A stretch of DNA of 64,000 nt, from contig MCGE01000019.1 of the NCBI GenBank assembly GCA_002105175.1, positions 1-64,000 of the forward strand, given 5' to 3'. This document shows positions 32,331 through 44,409 of the stretch, piece after piece. Made by a program: the position numbers and the translations under genes. How positions within the stretch are numbered: the first letter of the stretch is position 1; every line of letters begins with the position of its first letter. The notes beneath the pieces are model-generated. The model was not told the DNA's origin, did not search any database, and worked only from the letters and a program-made list of their open reading frames with translations. Source of the DNA: Absidia repens. Taxonomy: Eukaryota; Mucoromycota; Mucoromycetes; Mucorales; Cunninghamellaceae.

Positions 32331-35300
32331 ATGCAGTCAAGGAACCTTGGTGACCAGCAACAGACATCCGGCACACCTAGGACAAGTACACCGACTTCCC
32401 CGCGCATCAACCAACTCCTTCAACCCAACAATAGCTTGAAATTGTCACCTTCATCTCACGGAAATAGTGCCAACAACAGCCCATCTCCATCTCCGCCCAT
32501 GGTATTATCCTCGTCTCCTCGTATCGGTGCTGCCACTAGTCATGCCATGAGCCGTGAACGATCCTATCAGCGCGATGATACCTTACCATCGTCTTACTCC
32601 ACTCCGTCAAGTCGACCACCATCTGTTCGTTCAGCATCGTCCTATGGTCGCCCTTTACCCAACAATCGTCTCATGCATAGTAGTGGTGGTGGGCATCATT
32701 CACGTCGCCATTCTAGCTATTCCAACTTTAGTACTATGAGTGAATCTTCCTTACCGTGGACAACAAAAGATATTGGATTCAATGCTATATCAGGTGAGGA
32801 GAAAAAACCACCACAGCATACTTGTTTATTAAGATATGAGTACTAACGAATAGTTAATTATTTTTGGTTCATTAGGTGTCTTGAACGATCCTGCGAAACG
32901 AGGTCAAGGGGCTACGAAACCTAGTAAGACAGACATTTCACCTGTCCCACAAGCATCCATTCCACGAATTAGACCTTCAGATTTTGACAGTTATCTTGCT
33001 CATGTTGGACCCGTTTTTGAACGATATCAATACAACAAACTCACCAACCATGACGACACCCAAACGAACGTAAACAATACGACGTATGGATTACAGCCGG
33101 ACACCACTCCTCACATTGGCGGCTTAGAAGATGTCAATGCCTCCAGCACATTGCTATTACCAACTCACCAACGCCAAAGCAGTCGAAACCCATATAGCCT
33201 ACCACCTCAGCAAATACTGTCTTCTGAGTCACTCACTAGCATGGACTCCTCTCTTTCACCTCAGCAACGTGACTTACCCATGCTTGAAAACGTACCCTCG
33301 ATCTTTTTTGAAGAAAATTTTCAACTGGAGAACCCTCGCACATTTGACACTGTATGTGAAGGTGCCGATATTATTGGACGTAGCGCTACTGGTGGTGGTG
33401 GTGGCACTAGCAGCATCACAAACACTCCTATCTCTACCAACAGCATTCTACAAGAAAAACTCTCTTATTATTTGGATACAGTGGAAGTACACTTGCTGCA
33501 AGAAATTGAAAATCGGTCGTCCTCGTTTTTTGAAGCCCTCTCGAACTTACAAGCCCTGCATCAACAGACGCTGGACTGTGTCACTCAAATTCACACGATA
33601 CGCAACAAAATGAAACAACTGGAGAAAACGGAATGCAAGGATGGCTTGGATGTGATTCGACTGCAAGTCAAGAAACGGAACCTGGAGCGACTTTATACCG
33701 CCATTTCGACCATCAAGGATATTGTCTCGGTGCAACCTATGATTCAGATACTTTTGGGACATGGTGATTATTTTGGCGCTTTGGATTTGATTCAGGAAAC
33801 TCGATTGACATTGGAGCGACAGGATGATGATGATGGTGGTGGTGGTGATAAAGCCGGGTCGACGGCGGTGGATTGGCGATCAATCAAGGCATTGGTGAAC
33901 CTGTCTACTCAATTAGATGAAATGGAAAAAGCAGTGGCCGCAATGATGCAACATGATTTCTTATCGATGATTTTATCGGATGTTACCTCTTTTGCCAATG
34001 GGTTGAATATGGATACAGTTTCTAAAGCGTTCCTGGCCTCCTCTTTGAATTCTACTTCCAACGAACACTATAGCATATCTGATGATGATCTTCCTCTTGG
34101 GTTGAAGGATCGCCTGATGTCAAGTGTTATGGGTCTGATCTCTACCAATGCGTTGGCTACCAGTATTCAAGACTACAAGGATCAGTTATGTGTCGAACTC
34201 AAAGCAATGATACAAAAGGTATAAGGAAAAGGAAAAACAGAGGTTGATATGAGTGCATCTAACATTTATCTTCCTTTTTTTTTCTTTCAAAACTATTAAT
34301 TCAGCATTATCCAGCTGGTGTATCTCAAGAAGACACTCTAGATTCCTCCTCGAAAAACAATGGTGGTGCTGGACTAGCAAAATTGTTGAAATCTATGCCG
34401 TTTGATCAGTTTTTCCATATGCTTGTATGTTTGTTTGGTACCCTTGTAGAAGTGATTCAACGAACAGCTATGTATGACCAACTGATGATGAACATGATCA
34501 ACGAGTGCTTGGAACGACAAATTCAATCCATCAACAAGGACGATGCAGCACATCATGATCAACAGCAGCAGTACCTCATGACGTGTCTCCAGGAACAATG
34601 TGAACTGGCCAAAAAGGCGTCAAACGAAGTAGTGCATACCATTTCTGATTTGGCACATGTCCGGTGTGGGAAACTGATTGGATTTCGCAGCGATCAACAT
34701 GCACTACTGAACACAGCTGATTTTTATCGACTCACCCAATTGATAAAGTCTTTTATTCATCAATCCGAAACTATTTGTGGACGGCCTTGTTTCGGGCTTC
34801 GTGGCACAGTACTCTCTCAGGTAATAAAAAGAAAAAGAAGAAGAAACAGATAGCTATGGGTGAAGCAGTCGAATCAATACATCAAAACTCATCTTTATTT
34901 ATTATTTTATTATGCGTGTATGATAGCAAAAGGCATTCATTGACCATTTCCATATGGAAAGAATCAAACAAGAAGCGCAACTGATTGAAAATGACCAATG
35001 GGTAGCAAGCGAAGTACCTCTAGATTTTCAACGTATTGTGGATCGTATCTGTGATGGGACATTTGGAACATGCAACAACAACAACAACAACAACAACATT
35101 GTCAGCACGGGTTCGCAGCAGGCTCCTTCCCAAACAGGAAGTACATCTCCGATATCGTCTTTACCACAGGCATCATCACCAGTACCATCCTCACAATCGT
35201 CATCAGCACAAAATGAAGCGGAAAAAACAACGAAACTTTTGTTGATCCATAACCAGTCCTATTATGTGGTGGGGTGTACTTTGTTGATTATCAAATTATT

Positions 35301-36220
35301 CGAAGACTATTTACAATGTGTTTTAAACTTGGACGGAATGGCTACTGATATTATGCAAAAATTGCTGGAGCTACTCAAGGTACAAAGCAAATATATTTAT
35401 CCATGAAATTAGAAAGAATGAGTGATATAATATTTTTATTCTTCGATAGCTATTCAACTCCCGGGTATGTCAAGTGATTCTTGGTGCAGGTGCAATGCGC
35501 TCAGCTGGGCTAAAGAATATATCAGCAAAACACTTGGGTAAGTTGGGCGAGGAGGTGGAGGGGATGGACCACAATTTGTAAGAGATCCACTAATTGCTCA
35601 TTCTTATGTTATCTTAATGCATAGCACTGGCTTCTCAATCTGTTGGTGTAATGATTGCGTTAACCCCATCCCTAAAGGACTGCGTAGGACGATATATGCC
35701 AGAGAAACACATGGTGCTTTTATCCGAATTTGATCGTGCGGTGAATGATTTTAAGGGCCATCAGCAAGAAATACATGTCAAATTGGTGGCGATTATGAAC
35801 GAACGATTCTCAATTCACGTCAAGGCGATGCAGGTCATCCAATGGGACATTGATGAAACAACAGGAAAACAGGCTAATATCTACATGGAAACTCTGGTTA
35901 AAGAAACAATGACACTCCACAAGGTACTAAGTAAATATTTGCCATCTCACGATCTGAAGGTAAGTCAGAAAAAAAGAGAATAGAAAAAAAAGAAAAAGAT
36001 ACCTCCCTCTCATCCATCCTTTTTTCTTTTTTTCTTCTAGTTTATCATGTTCCAAGTATTCCAATCTTTTACAACAAAGCTCTCTGAAGTCATAGATCAA
36101 ACTGAACTCAATTCGGAACAAGGTAAAGCGCGATTAGTTAAGGATGTTACCTACTTTCACCGGCGGCTGTCCTCCCTCCATGGCATTGATGGCCCTCGCG
36201 TGAAGTCTTGGATACTGTAG
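32331..36220 (+). CDS. VPS54: VPS54, GARP tethering complex subunit
   Basis: Subunit of the Golgi-associated retrograde protein complex that tethers endosome-derived vesicles at the trans-Golgi network. Seven exons (32331-32793, 32876-34218, 34305-34820, 34927-35379, 35450-35537, 35625-35959, 36041-36220) give 1125 residues. Seen: a Ser/Pro-rich N-terminal region (1-140); the conserved LPWTTKDIGFNAISGVLNDP at the first exon junction; the coiled N-domain LSYYLDTVEVHLLQEIENRS (about 355); VQPMIQILLGHGDYFGALDL; and the C-terminal Vps54 domain beginning LFNSRVCQVILGAGAMRSAG (about 926) with KLVAIMNERF. A poly-Asn run (about 823-830) and a Ser/Pro/Gln-rich insert lie just upstream. The start sits right after a TTTTAAAG that could also be a splice acceptor, so an upstream noncoding or coding exon is possible. 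Confidence 0.93.
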
Positions 36221-38015
36221 AATCTATCAAAATTGTATCTCCTTGATTCTTCCCCTCCTCTCTCCCCACTCCCTCTTAGTTGTATTACCATCATACCTTC
36301 TTTATTGACTTTATTTATCTTTTTATTGTATTCCCTTTTTTTACACAAATCAAAAAATAATAAAAAGCCCTTTGAATTTTTAGACCATTTTATTCTTATG
36401 TGTTTTATATGTGCAACTATTATTCTAGTATGATGTCTACTGTCTTCGTTTGCGTAGAATAGTTGAATATCTATCTCATCCACAGAATTTGAGTGGAATT
36501 ATAGGGATTTTTTATTATCGTACATGCAAAAAAAAAAAAAAAAAAAAACGAGATGGATATATATATATATAGGTCAACACTCATCAAACGTGGCAGGTGG
36601 TTGTAAAAAAGGGATCTATTGTACAAGACATGAGATAGACTAATGGGACACAATTTATTAAAGTTTGTAATAAAAGACATGGTTTATTCAAATATAAATA
36701 CAAACTATGGACAAGCTAACGCTAAACTAAGCTGGTGAAAGCTCCAAATAGCCGGCTAATGATGCCTTCAGATCCTCGTTCCAAAATGAAAGGGTTTGCC
36801 CATGAATCTTGTAATCCCTGATCTGAAGGCCCTTCTAAACTAGTCCCGATACTATTCTAAGTCTAACGTAACCCCATAGGAGCCACAATTGTGGAGAATG
36901 GAAGAGAAAAAAGAGAAAGAGAGAACGAAAAACGTAAAACGGGAGAAAATAAGTATTTCACGTGGCCGGGGTTTGAAGTGGAGGGTGTGCTGTGTGCACT
37001 TAGAATAGTTTGTCACTCACCCAATTACAAACCTAATTCACATTTACTTAAGCACCATAGTATTACCATTAAATCAGTTTACCTTAGTTGCTATAGTTTA
37101 TATCTACGCCTGAATAAAATATGCCATGTCTTTTTACTTTTACACTGTCTTTCATATTTTTAGCTTGCATTATCGAATGGGAATACTCACACTGTAAATT
37201 ATAATACCTGTATGTTAGAAAAAAAAAAAGATGGTGTGTGTGAGTGAGTATGTGCGTGCAAATCAAAAATATCAGGTATGAGGCCACATCGATCAATAAT
37301 CGTGCTCGACGCTCTATTTACTGTATCCACCGCGTTTGTGACTATGAGTGAAAGGAATTTCTTGTATGGGTTTTAAAAAATGAGCACGGTGAAAACATAA
37401 AAAAAAAAAAGCAGCAATGAGCGCATAAAGATATTATTTTGTTTTTGATAAAGTCTTGTTGTTGCAATTCCCCAACTCCTCAGTCAAAACCGGTCAATTT
37501 CAAGTACCAAAGACGGCTTTGATATAAAGAACACACACTCACACACTAGCTATTTAACATTGTTCCTTTTCAACTTTGCTACCATATTACGTGATTAAAC
37601 GTTTTTATTATCAAGTAAAATAAATATTTCTAGTACCTTCCGTAAGACCCAATTTTTGTTACGTTCTTTTTGAACTCAAATCATTCCTGTAGCGATGACA
37701 ATTAGCATAACTCTATTTGACGGTGCATCCCCTATACATGTCTTTCCCCCAATTTCTCAAGCTCACATTGATCGTCCACAATACACGTGTCTTATATTTT
37801 CTTTGATGCAAACAAACATTGACCGATTTCTAAAAACAAACAATGGCAGAAAGTCAAAATATGTCAATAAATGGATAAACTACACCCGGCCCAGCATAAT
37901 TTTATTATATAAATTGAGGTATGATACAAATTCATTCTATACTAAGTAATAATGATAAACTAAAACTAAATTAATAAGATACATTGCCGTCCCCACATAG
38001 AATTATTTCTAAGTC
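36221..38015. other. 1.8-kb convergent spacer containing repeat copy B
   Basis: Between the 3' ends of VPS54 (plus) and MDM10 (minus). Repeat copy B lies at about 36571-36990, preceded by a poly(A) run near 36528-36548 and a short (TA)n. The open frame at 37695-37949 has no family features. Convergent 3' ends mean no promoter is required here, so the 1 kb right of the repeat is unexplained. Confidence 0.6.
36571..36990 (+). repeat. Dispersed noncoding repeat, copy B
   Basis: Plus-strand copy. Landmarks: GGTCAACACTCATCAA, TGTACAAGACATGAG, AATGGGACA, GCTAAACTAAGCTGGTGAAA, TTGTAATCCCTGATCTGAA, CCTTCTAAACTAGTCC, ACTATTCTAAGTC and TTTCACGTGGCCGGG. It is closest to copy C. The left edge abuts a (TA)n run, so the true end is uncertain. 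Confidence 0.8.
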
Positions 38016-39544
38016 CTATGAAAAGAACTGCATTTCTATGCCCATTGTTCGAATTGGATTAGATGGATTCATCAGATCGGCTGTAAGACCCAAACTAATA
38101 AGTGTATTCTTGTATCGTCCTTCCCACATTAATGCAAGACCCTAAGTATACCATACCGTATGATGTTAGGAACAAATGTTAGATATTTCTAGAATACATA
38201 CGTTTCTTCATCTGCTCTGTCTTGCTTCTTCTTTTTTTTATTTTTTTCTTACCGAAGCAAATCCTAATCTGACTTTCATTAATCCTTCCAGCTTCTTAGT
38301 TGTTGATGGTGCTCTGCTACTGGCGACGTCTGTTTCCCTGGATGGTTCAATATGAGACTGGTTTTTACTGGGTTCACCCTTGTTCTTTTTTCCTTTTGTG
38401 GTTGATGATGATGATGATAAATGCGTGGAGGAAGAGGTCAACGGTGGTGGTGCTGTTGATGATGATGAAGTCAAGTTGGCGTTTTTGGTGCGATATTCAA
38501 AGCCCAAAGCGAGATCACTTTCATAAGAATAGATACTGAATTCAAACCTTGAACACATGGTGAGATTTTCTGAAACTTGAGCAACATAAGCGGTAGCCAT
38601 ATGGCCGACAATTGGATTCAAAGTATAAGTCACGTTAATAGGGGTCGAAGTAGAGGTTGGATTGGTCCGATATCGTAGTCCTGTCGATACTAGATGAGTT
38701 CAACAAAGAAAAAAGAAAAGGGGGTAAGATGTTCAGTTACAATCAATCTTTGCTTTTTTTTAAAAAATGTTACGATTTACTTACATCCTCCACTTTTGTC
38801 CAGGGTACCATAATACACCTCCGTTCCTAATGACCACTGTCCATGTCCTTCTTCCAAAGGCTTGCCAAAATTATATAATGCACGTATTCCCAATAATCCA
38901 TCGTCAGTGGTATAAGAGCATTCCGAGCACCATTTTCCAACATCATACTGTAATTGGAAGGCCATCTAATATAAATATACCATTAGCAACAAGACATACA
39001 GAGCTGTTGTTATTGCTGTTTTCCTTACCTGTGGTAGTCCAGATTCACGTGGATGGTTGACAGCTGTAATCAAATACTGTAATCGAGGTGATAAGCGTCT
39101 GACATACATTGACTCCAGCGCGGCACCAGGGAAAAACATTCGTCCATACACCAGATAATTTTTCTTCGCTGGCGCAAATGCTGTATCTTCCTTGATGGTA
39201 GCTAGTTCGGGTGCCGAAGGGGTCGTTAGTGACGGCAAAGATTGTTGTATACGAAACTGGTCTACCATATCTTGAAAATCCACTGTTCCACTAGTGCCAA
39301 TATCCAATGGGTCAGATGTAAACAGATAACCAATGCTGCCGTTCAATGAAGGTAGTGCATTCATAGTATAAGAAGGCTTGAATTGTGAGGTGGGTAGTTT
39401 TGCAAGGTGGAGTGACAAGCCTCGGGGGGTATAAAAGTCTAGAAGTGTACGGGACCAGGAGCAAAGGTTGGAATACTGGTTTTCTTCATTCCACCCGGAA
39501 GACCGATAATAGCATCGGAGACAATACTCCATAAAATCATACAT
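38016..39544 (-). CDS. MDM10: MDM10, mitochondrial outer-membrane beta-barrel of ERMES/SAM
   Basis: Beta-barrel that anchors the ER-mitochondria encounter structure and assists TOM40 assembly in the SAM complex. Four exons (39544-39029, 38965-38785, 38689-38253, 38141-38016) give 419 residues. Seen: the family start MYDFMEYCLRCYY followed by SGWNEENQYSNL; FYTPRGLSLHLAKLP; the near-invariant YTMNALPSLNGSIGYLFTS; PLD; and the C-terminal barrel end GLALMWEGRYKNTLISLGL to MGIEMQFFS. A hydrophilic Ser/Pro/Lys-rich insert of about 65 residues (about 300-365) interrupts the last strands and is expected to be a loop. MDM10 is a fungal family, which supports the taxonomic placement. Its start is 204 bp from the divergent Nab2-like gene. 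Confidence 0.93.
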
Positions 39545-39748
39545 TTTTTTTATTTGATAACAATGGGAAAGAAAAGGGGAGAAATTGAAAATAAAAAGCC
39601 CAGCCTGATTTTCTTTTTTTTTTTTTTTCTCGCGGACCTTTCTCCACTTCCACCAGCATCCAAATATTTATACTCCGGTTTGAATATTTTTTTTTTTTTT
39701 GACCTCTCTTTCGTTTCTGTATTGCTGAAAAACTCTTCTAACTGAAGC
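39545..39748. promoter_or_regulatory. 204-bp bidirectional promoter between MDM10 and the Nab2-like gene
   Basis: The two start codons face away from each other with only 204 bp between them. It contains T-runs at about 39613-39629 and 39690-39701. No TATA box was recognised. Confidence 0.6.
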
Positions 39749-40363
39749 ATGGATTCTCATTTGTGGAACGTATTAAAGGTAAGGGACCTTGATCATTGTT
39801 CTTCTTGTTTATTATGACTCTAAGAAGATTTCTACATGTTATTTTACTCACTCTCAATTTGTTATAAAAAAAAATCAGGAAGAAATTCACGAAAAGTGTG
39901 TTTACTATGAATACATTGAACAGTCAGGTAAAAACAAACAAACCACATTCTATATCCTCACTGCAGTGACGTCTTATACTCCTTTATTCTTATTATTTCC
40001 ATTAGCTGACAGCTCGTTATCGGACTACATTATCAGTGTCATTCAAATGGGCAAGGCGCCAGAAGAAGTGTCAGCCGAATTGGGCGCTTGTAAGTACCTT
40101 CCTACGGGAAAATTTGCCTCTCTTTAACTTTTTCGCCTCTTACTAAACTGAAATTCTAATGTTTTAGTGATTGGACCTGACTATGGTAAACAACAAGCCT
40201 TAATATGATTGATATGCGAACAAAGTTTGATTTGCTTACAATTTACTTTTGACACATTTAGATCGGTACTTGACACAGTGGATATTCGCCCGTATAGAGG
40301 AACTGAAAAACCAAAAGCAAAGTTCTTCAACAAATGCACCTGACAACACGACGTCTTCTCCTC

Positions 40364-40410
<47 letters not shown>

Positions 40411-41853
40411 ATACCTACCTCAAATTTTGAAATCAACGAAAAGATGGTAACTGAAGAAGAGGATGTCTCGTCGAAACCAGCCATGGAAAGAGCTCCAGTG
40501 CGAAAAAATCGCATGTTTAGTCAGGCACTTAGTGGACTTGGTCAACGTCAGCAAGCACAGCAGCAACGACATCATTCTCGGGACTCTTATGATACTGATA
40601 GATCAGATCAACGTATGACGAGCAGGGATCACTACGATACTCATCTTGATCGACGCCAGCATCAGCAGCAACGTCCTCATCCTGATCGTCGTCAACAACA
40701 TCGTCCTGATTATCGTCGCGACCATTCTAGGTCTCGGTCTCGGTCTCGATCACCTATTCGACATAGTGAGCGGGCTGTCCATCGTGAATACAAAGACAAC
40801 ACTATTTTTGCAAGGCTCGGAAATTCATCCAATGGATCATCGCCAACAGCAGGTAACGAGAAGAAATATAGGAAGAGGAAGAGGCAGTGGTAATTGTAGA
40901 AGAAATGTTTGAAATTATACTGAACACAATTGTTATTTTGGCAGAACTGAAAACCACGTCAGTATTCGATCGATTGGGAATCAAGAAACCAGAACGCGTT
41001 GAAACTGAAGAATCTGAACAAAAACGATGCAAATACTGGCCCACTTGTGATAAGGGTGATGACTGTATTTTCGTCCATCCTCATACCCTGTGTCCGTAAG
41101 TGAAAACATTGTTTGTAAAAGTTGGTAAATAGGAACTGGATTTTCAAACATTCTTCCTATTTTTTTTGTTAGTGACTTTCCAAACTGTCCAAAGAAGGCT
41201 ACAGAGTGTTTATTCATCCACCCATACACACCAAAGAAACCATCTCATACCGCTACAGATAGTTCTCTGACTGAAAAGGCCATTCCTTGTCGATACTTCC
41301 CTCACTGCAATAATGATCAATGCCCATACTTCCATCCTCCAGCCGTACCAAGCTATTTTGAATCACCGACTTATCCAGCATATCAGCCTTATCAACCTAT
41401 TAGTCAAGCTGCACCCACCATTAGGCGGGTTCCTGTGCCTTGTAAAAATGGAGAAAATTGTACTAGACCTGGCTGTCACTTTTTACATCCCAAGGACAGC
41501 AATCCTGCCGAAATTATTGTAAGTAGCTTTCATTTTGTTGTTTTGTGGATGTACAAACCAATTGATCCACGTTTTTATTTTTATTGCAGTGCAAATTCGA
41601 TGGTGCATGTACTCGCCCAGGTTGCTTCTACAAACATACTGCTCAGTCAACCCCAGGTTTTGGAACTAGTTACAACAAATCATTGGTGGTAAATCAAGCT
41701 TCAACAACGGTACCAGCAGCGCCTACTAAGAGTCAACGTGGATTTGCTATCGCGGATGACAGTCAAGTAGAAAAAATGCAAGTAGGTGAAAGTGCGGATC
41801 TCATCAAGCCCGAACAACAACAACAACAACTCGACACAGACATGGATTTATGA
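39749..41853 (+). CDS. Nab2/ZC3H14-type poly(A) RNA-binding CCCH zinc-finger protein
   Basis: Nuclear poly(A)-RNA-binding protein controlling tail length and export. Eight exons (39749-39778, 39879-39927, 40006-40089, 40168-40185, 40262-40852, 40945-41095, 41173-41518, 41590-41853) give 510 residues. Seen: a PWI-like N-terminal fold ending DYDRYLTQWIFARIEEL; a run of 16 Gln; an Arg/His-rich stretch with the RS repeat HSRSRSRSRSPIRHS; and five CCCH fingers (C-x5-C-x4/5/6-C-x3-H): CKYWPTCDKGDDCIFVH, CPDFPNCPKKATECLFIH, CRYFPHCNNDQCPYFH, CKNGENCTRPGCHFLH and CKFDGACTRPGCFYKH. Five fingers match the metazoan number rather than the seven of budding yeast. Exon 4 is only 18 bp. The Cys and His ligands are intact. 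Confidence 0.92.
40363..40410 (+). repeat. (CAA)16 trinucleotide repeat, poly-Gln
   Basis: Pure CAA run encoding 16 Gln in exon 5 of the Nab2-like gene. Pure trinucleotide tracts like this are prone to length variation. Confidence 0.9.
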
Positions 41854-42170
41854 AGTAGATAGATATTTAGTTAGTTGTATTAGGCTGCTAACAAAAAGTA
41901 GCAGTAGCAGTAATGGTAGCAGTAGTGGTAGTGATTGTAGTAATTTATCTGAACTTTTTTTTTTACCTCACAAAATAAAGCATCTTCACATTTTTACAAC
42001 CCCCGCGGCGTGGCTTGAATTTTTTTTATTATATTTGTGTCTTTTTTCAGCTAAACTTTTTTTCCTTATATCTTTTTTATTATTACCCCTTTCCTTTTGC
42101 TTTTTATTTATCTATATTTATTCTTCTTCAATTATTCTTATACTGAACTTACGTATTGGGTATTGTCAAT
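41854..42170. other. Short spacer between the Nab2-like and kinase genes
   Basis: About 320 bp, same-strand neighbours. It contains a trinucleotide-like AGTAGC/AGTGGT stretch at about 41898-41945, then T-rich sequence up to the kinase start. No gene seen. Confidence 0.6.
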
Positions 42171-44191
42171 ATGCACTCTGAATCGACACATATTTCTTTT
42201 GCCCAACAATTGTCGACTCCATGCCAATCGCCGCAAGGATCCTTGTCTTTTGATCAGGAACAACTATCAAAACAAGATGACTCTATAACAAAAAGCAATA
42301 TGCAGTATATACTTTTGAATTCAGGTAAGTAAAAGTGACAGGGAAAAGACTTCAATTTTCTTCCCCTTTTTCCTTTTTTTTTGTGTTTGTGAAACTCACC
42401 TGTCAGTAAATTTTGTTTTCAAATATAGAACATGGTACCCCTGGAGCACAGCATACCAGCACAAGTATCAGCAATGGTGATAATATCAAGTTTCCTGACA
42501 ACTTCTTTACCCAGTCATCACCGCCTTTACCTATCAGCCCTTTATCATCCTTTTCTAGAGAAACTTGTAGTACAGCAACAAAATCTCCCAACCAACTACG
42601 CAGTACCCCTGTCCCAAAGTCAGCATCTGTCTCACAATCACACCCACAACCTATTCAAACACCAATATCAACAAGACGACAACGGCACCGACGTTCTATT
42701 TCAATGGATAGGGATCTTCGCAAAAAACTACAACATATGAAAATGACACCTACCACATCTGCTGCTGCAACTTCACCTCCCTCACCCAACGATCAAGAAA
42801 ATGCTAGTATTACTTCTGAGGCGTGTTATTCCTGTGATGACGGTGACAACGACGGTAATAACGATGATGATGATGATGATGACAATAGTAATGATACCAA
42901 CAAGAGATACGAAATGGGCACTCCTCTCGATTTTGATGCAGTAACCAGCAAAACTCGACGCTCCAATTCAATGCAAAAACCATTGGGAAGGCATCGACTG
43001 ACTTTGAACAACTTCATTCTGGAAAAGACGGTTGGCACTGGATCATTTGGAAGGGTACATTTGGCTCAAGGGCGGAGAACTGGGCAATTTTATGCAATCA
43101 AAGCATTACGGAAACAGCATTTGGTGGATCGACGCCAGGTAGAACATGCCAACAATGAACGCGTGATACTTCGGTCGGTGGACCATCCTTTTGTCGTCAA
43201 ACTATGGGATACCTTTCAAGATGATGCTCATGTATTTTTTGTCATGGATTACGCTCCGGGAGGTGAGCTGTTTCGAATTTTACGAAAAAACAAGGTAACT
43301 AATTTTTTTTTTAAAAAAAAAAAAAAAAAAGACTTCACTCACATTTTGCTCACACTCTTAATTTATATGAATTCTTTGATGTAGTCATTCTCGGAATCAA
43401 CTGCAAGGTTTTATGCTGCTGAAGTATTATTGGCTATTGAATACCTTCACCATTTGGACATTGCTTATCGGGACATCAAGCCGGAGAACATTTTATTGGA
43501 CGCACAGGGACATGTTAAGCTGGCTGATTTCGGGTTTAGTAAAAAAGTAACGGATCTAACTTGGACGGTTTGTGGTAAGCGACAGAAAAAAAAAAAAAAA
43601 AAAAGATGTGGAGGAGGATGGAGAATGAAAAAGGAGCTGACTCGACCCATTCTTCTCCTGCGTATTCAAAAAGGAACACCTGATTATTTGGCACCAGAAA
43701 TCATTCGTGCACAAGGTTATACTAAGGCAGTGGATTGGTGGTCATTTGGTGTATTGATATACGAAATGGTGATAGGTGTGGCGCCTTTTCGAGCAGCGAA
43801 CCCAGTGGACAAGTATCAAATGATTCTAGATTGCAATATCAAGTACTTTCCTGACAAAATGACAAATGGTCTTGTGGATTTATTACAGCACCTCCTGAAG
43901 GTTAGTCCAGAAGAACGATATGGGAATCTCAAAGATGGTGCCAAGGATATAAAATACCATACCTGGTTCAAGAAAATGGATTTTGAAAAACTTGTGAAAT
44001 GTCAAGTGAAACCTCCTTATATACCTGACGTCAAACATGCTGGTGATACCTCATGCTTCCAGACTTACACTGAACCCACTACACCTTATGGATCCATCAT
44101 TGGTGACTATACGGATGACGACGACGATGATTTCAGTGATACCGGCGCAAGGGATCAAGCTTCCGTTGGGGACCCCTTTGCGGGATTCTAA
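42171..44191 (+). CDS. AGC-family protein kinase, PKA catalytic-subunit type
   Basis: cAMP-dependent-type Ser/Thr kinase. Four exons (42171-42324, 42429-43294, 43385-43574, 43674-44191) give 575 residues. Seen: a long disordered N-terminus (about 1-245) with the PKA-site-like RRQRHRRSIS and a poly-Asp run; kinase domain (about 247-510) with glycine loop GTGSFGRV, YAIKALRK, catalytic loop YRDIKPEN, ADFGFS, and the PKA hallmark WTVCGTPDYLAPE; and a C-terminal AGC tail with FKKMDFEKLVKCQVKPPYIP ending DPFAGF (an FxxF hydrophobic motif). All catalytic residues are present; the usual L in YRDLKPEN is I. Intron 3 (43575-43673) is 99 bp, stop-free, and falls between the C and G of TVCG. A TPK/PkaC-type paralogue is most likely; Sch9- or YPK-like kinases fit less well. 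Confidence 0.9.
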
Positions 44192-44403
44192 TTTAGACCT
44201 CCACTACCCATTTATCATTAGAATAGATTCCACTTTATTATCTTTACATTATCTCCTCCAATCAAATAGAATTATATGCTCCCTTTTATTTTGTTGTATA
44301 TTTGTAATGGCTTTTATTGTACATAGATTTATATCAGTTTTGTGTATTGACTCTATTATGTTACCATCATACCCTCTTATTTATCTAATCAACCTTTACA
44401 TGA

Positions 44404-44409
44404 AATAAA
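44404..44409 (+). terminator. Candidate polyadenylation signal AATAAA
   Basis: Canonical hexamer about 210 bp after the kinase stop, followed by a TTATTA-rich stretch. Confidence 0.45.

Noticed and set aside
37695..37949. 84-codon ORF in the VPS54/MDM10 spacer
   Set aside because: No recognisable features; AT-rich chance frame.
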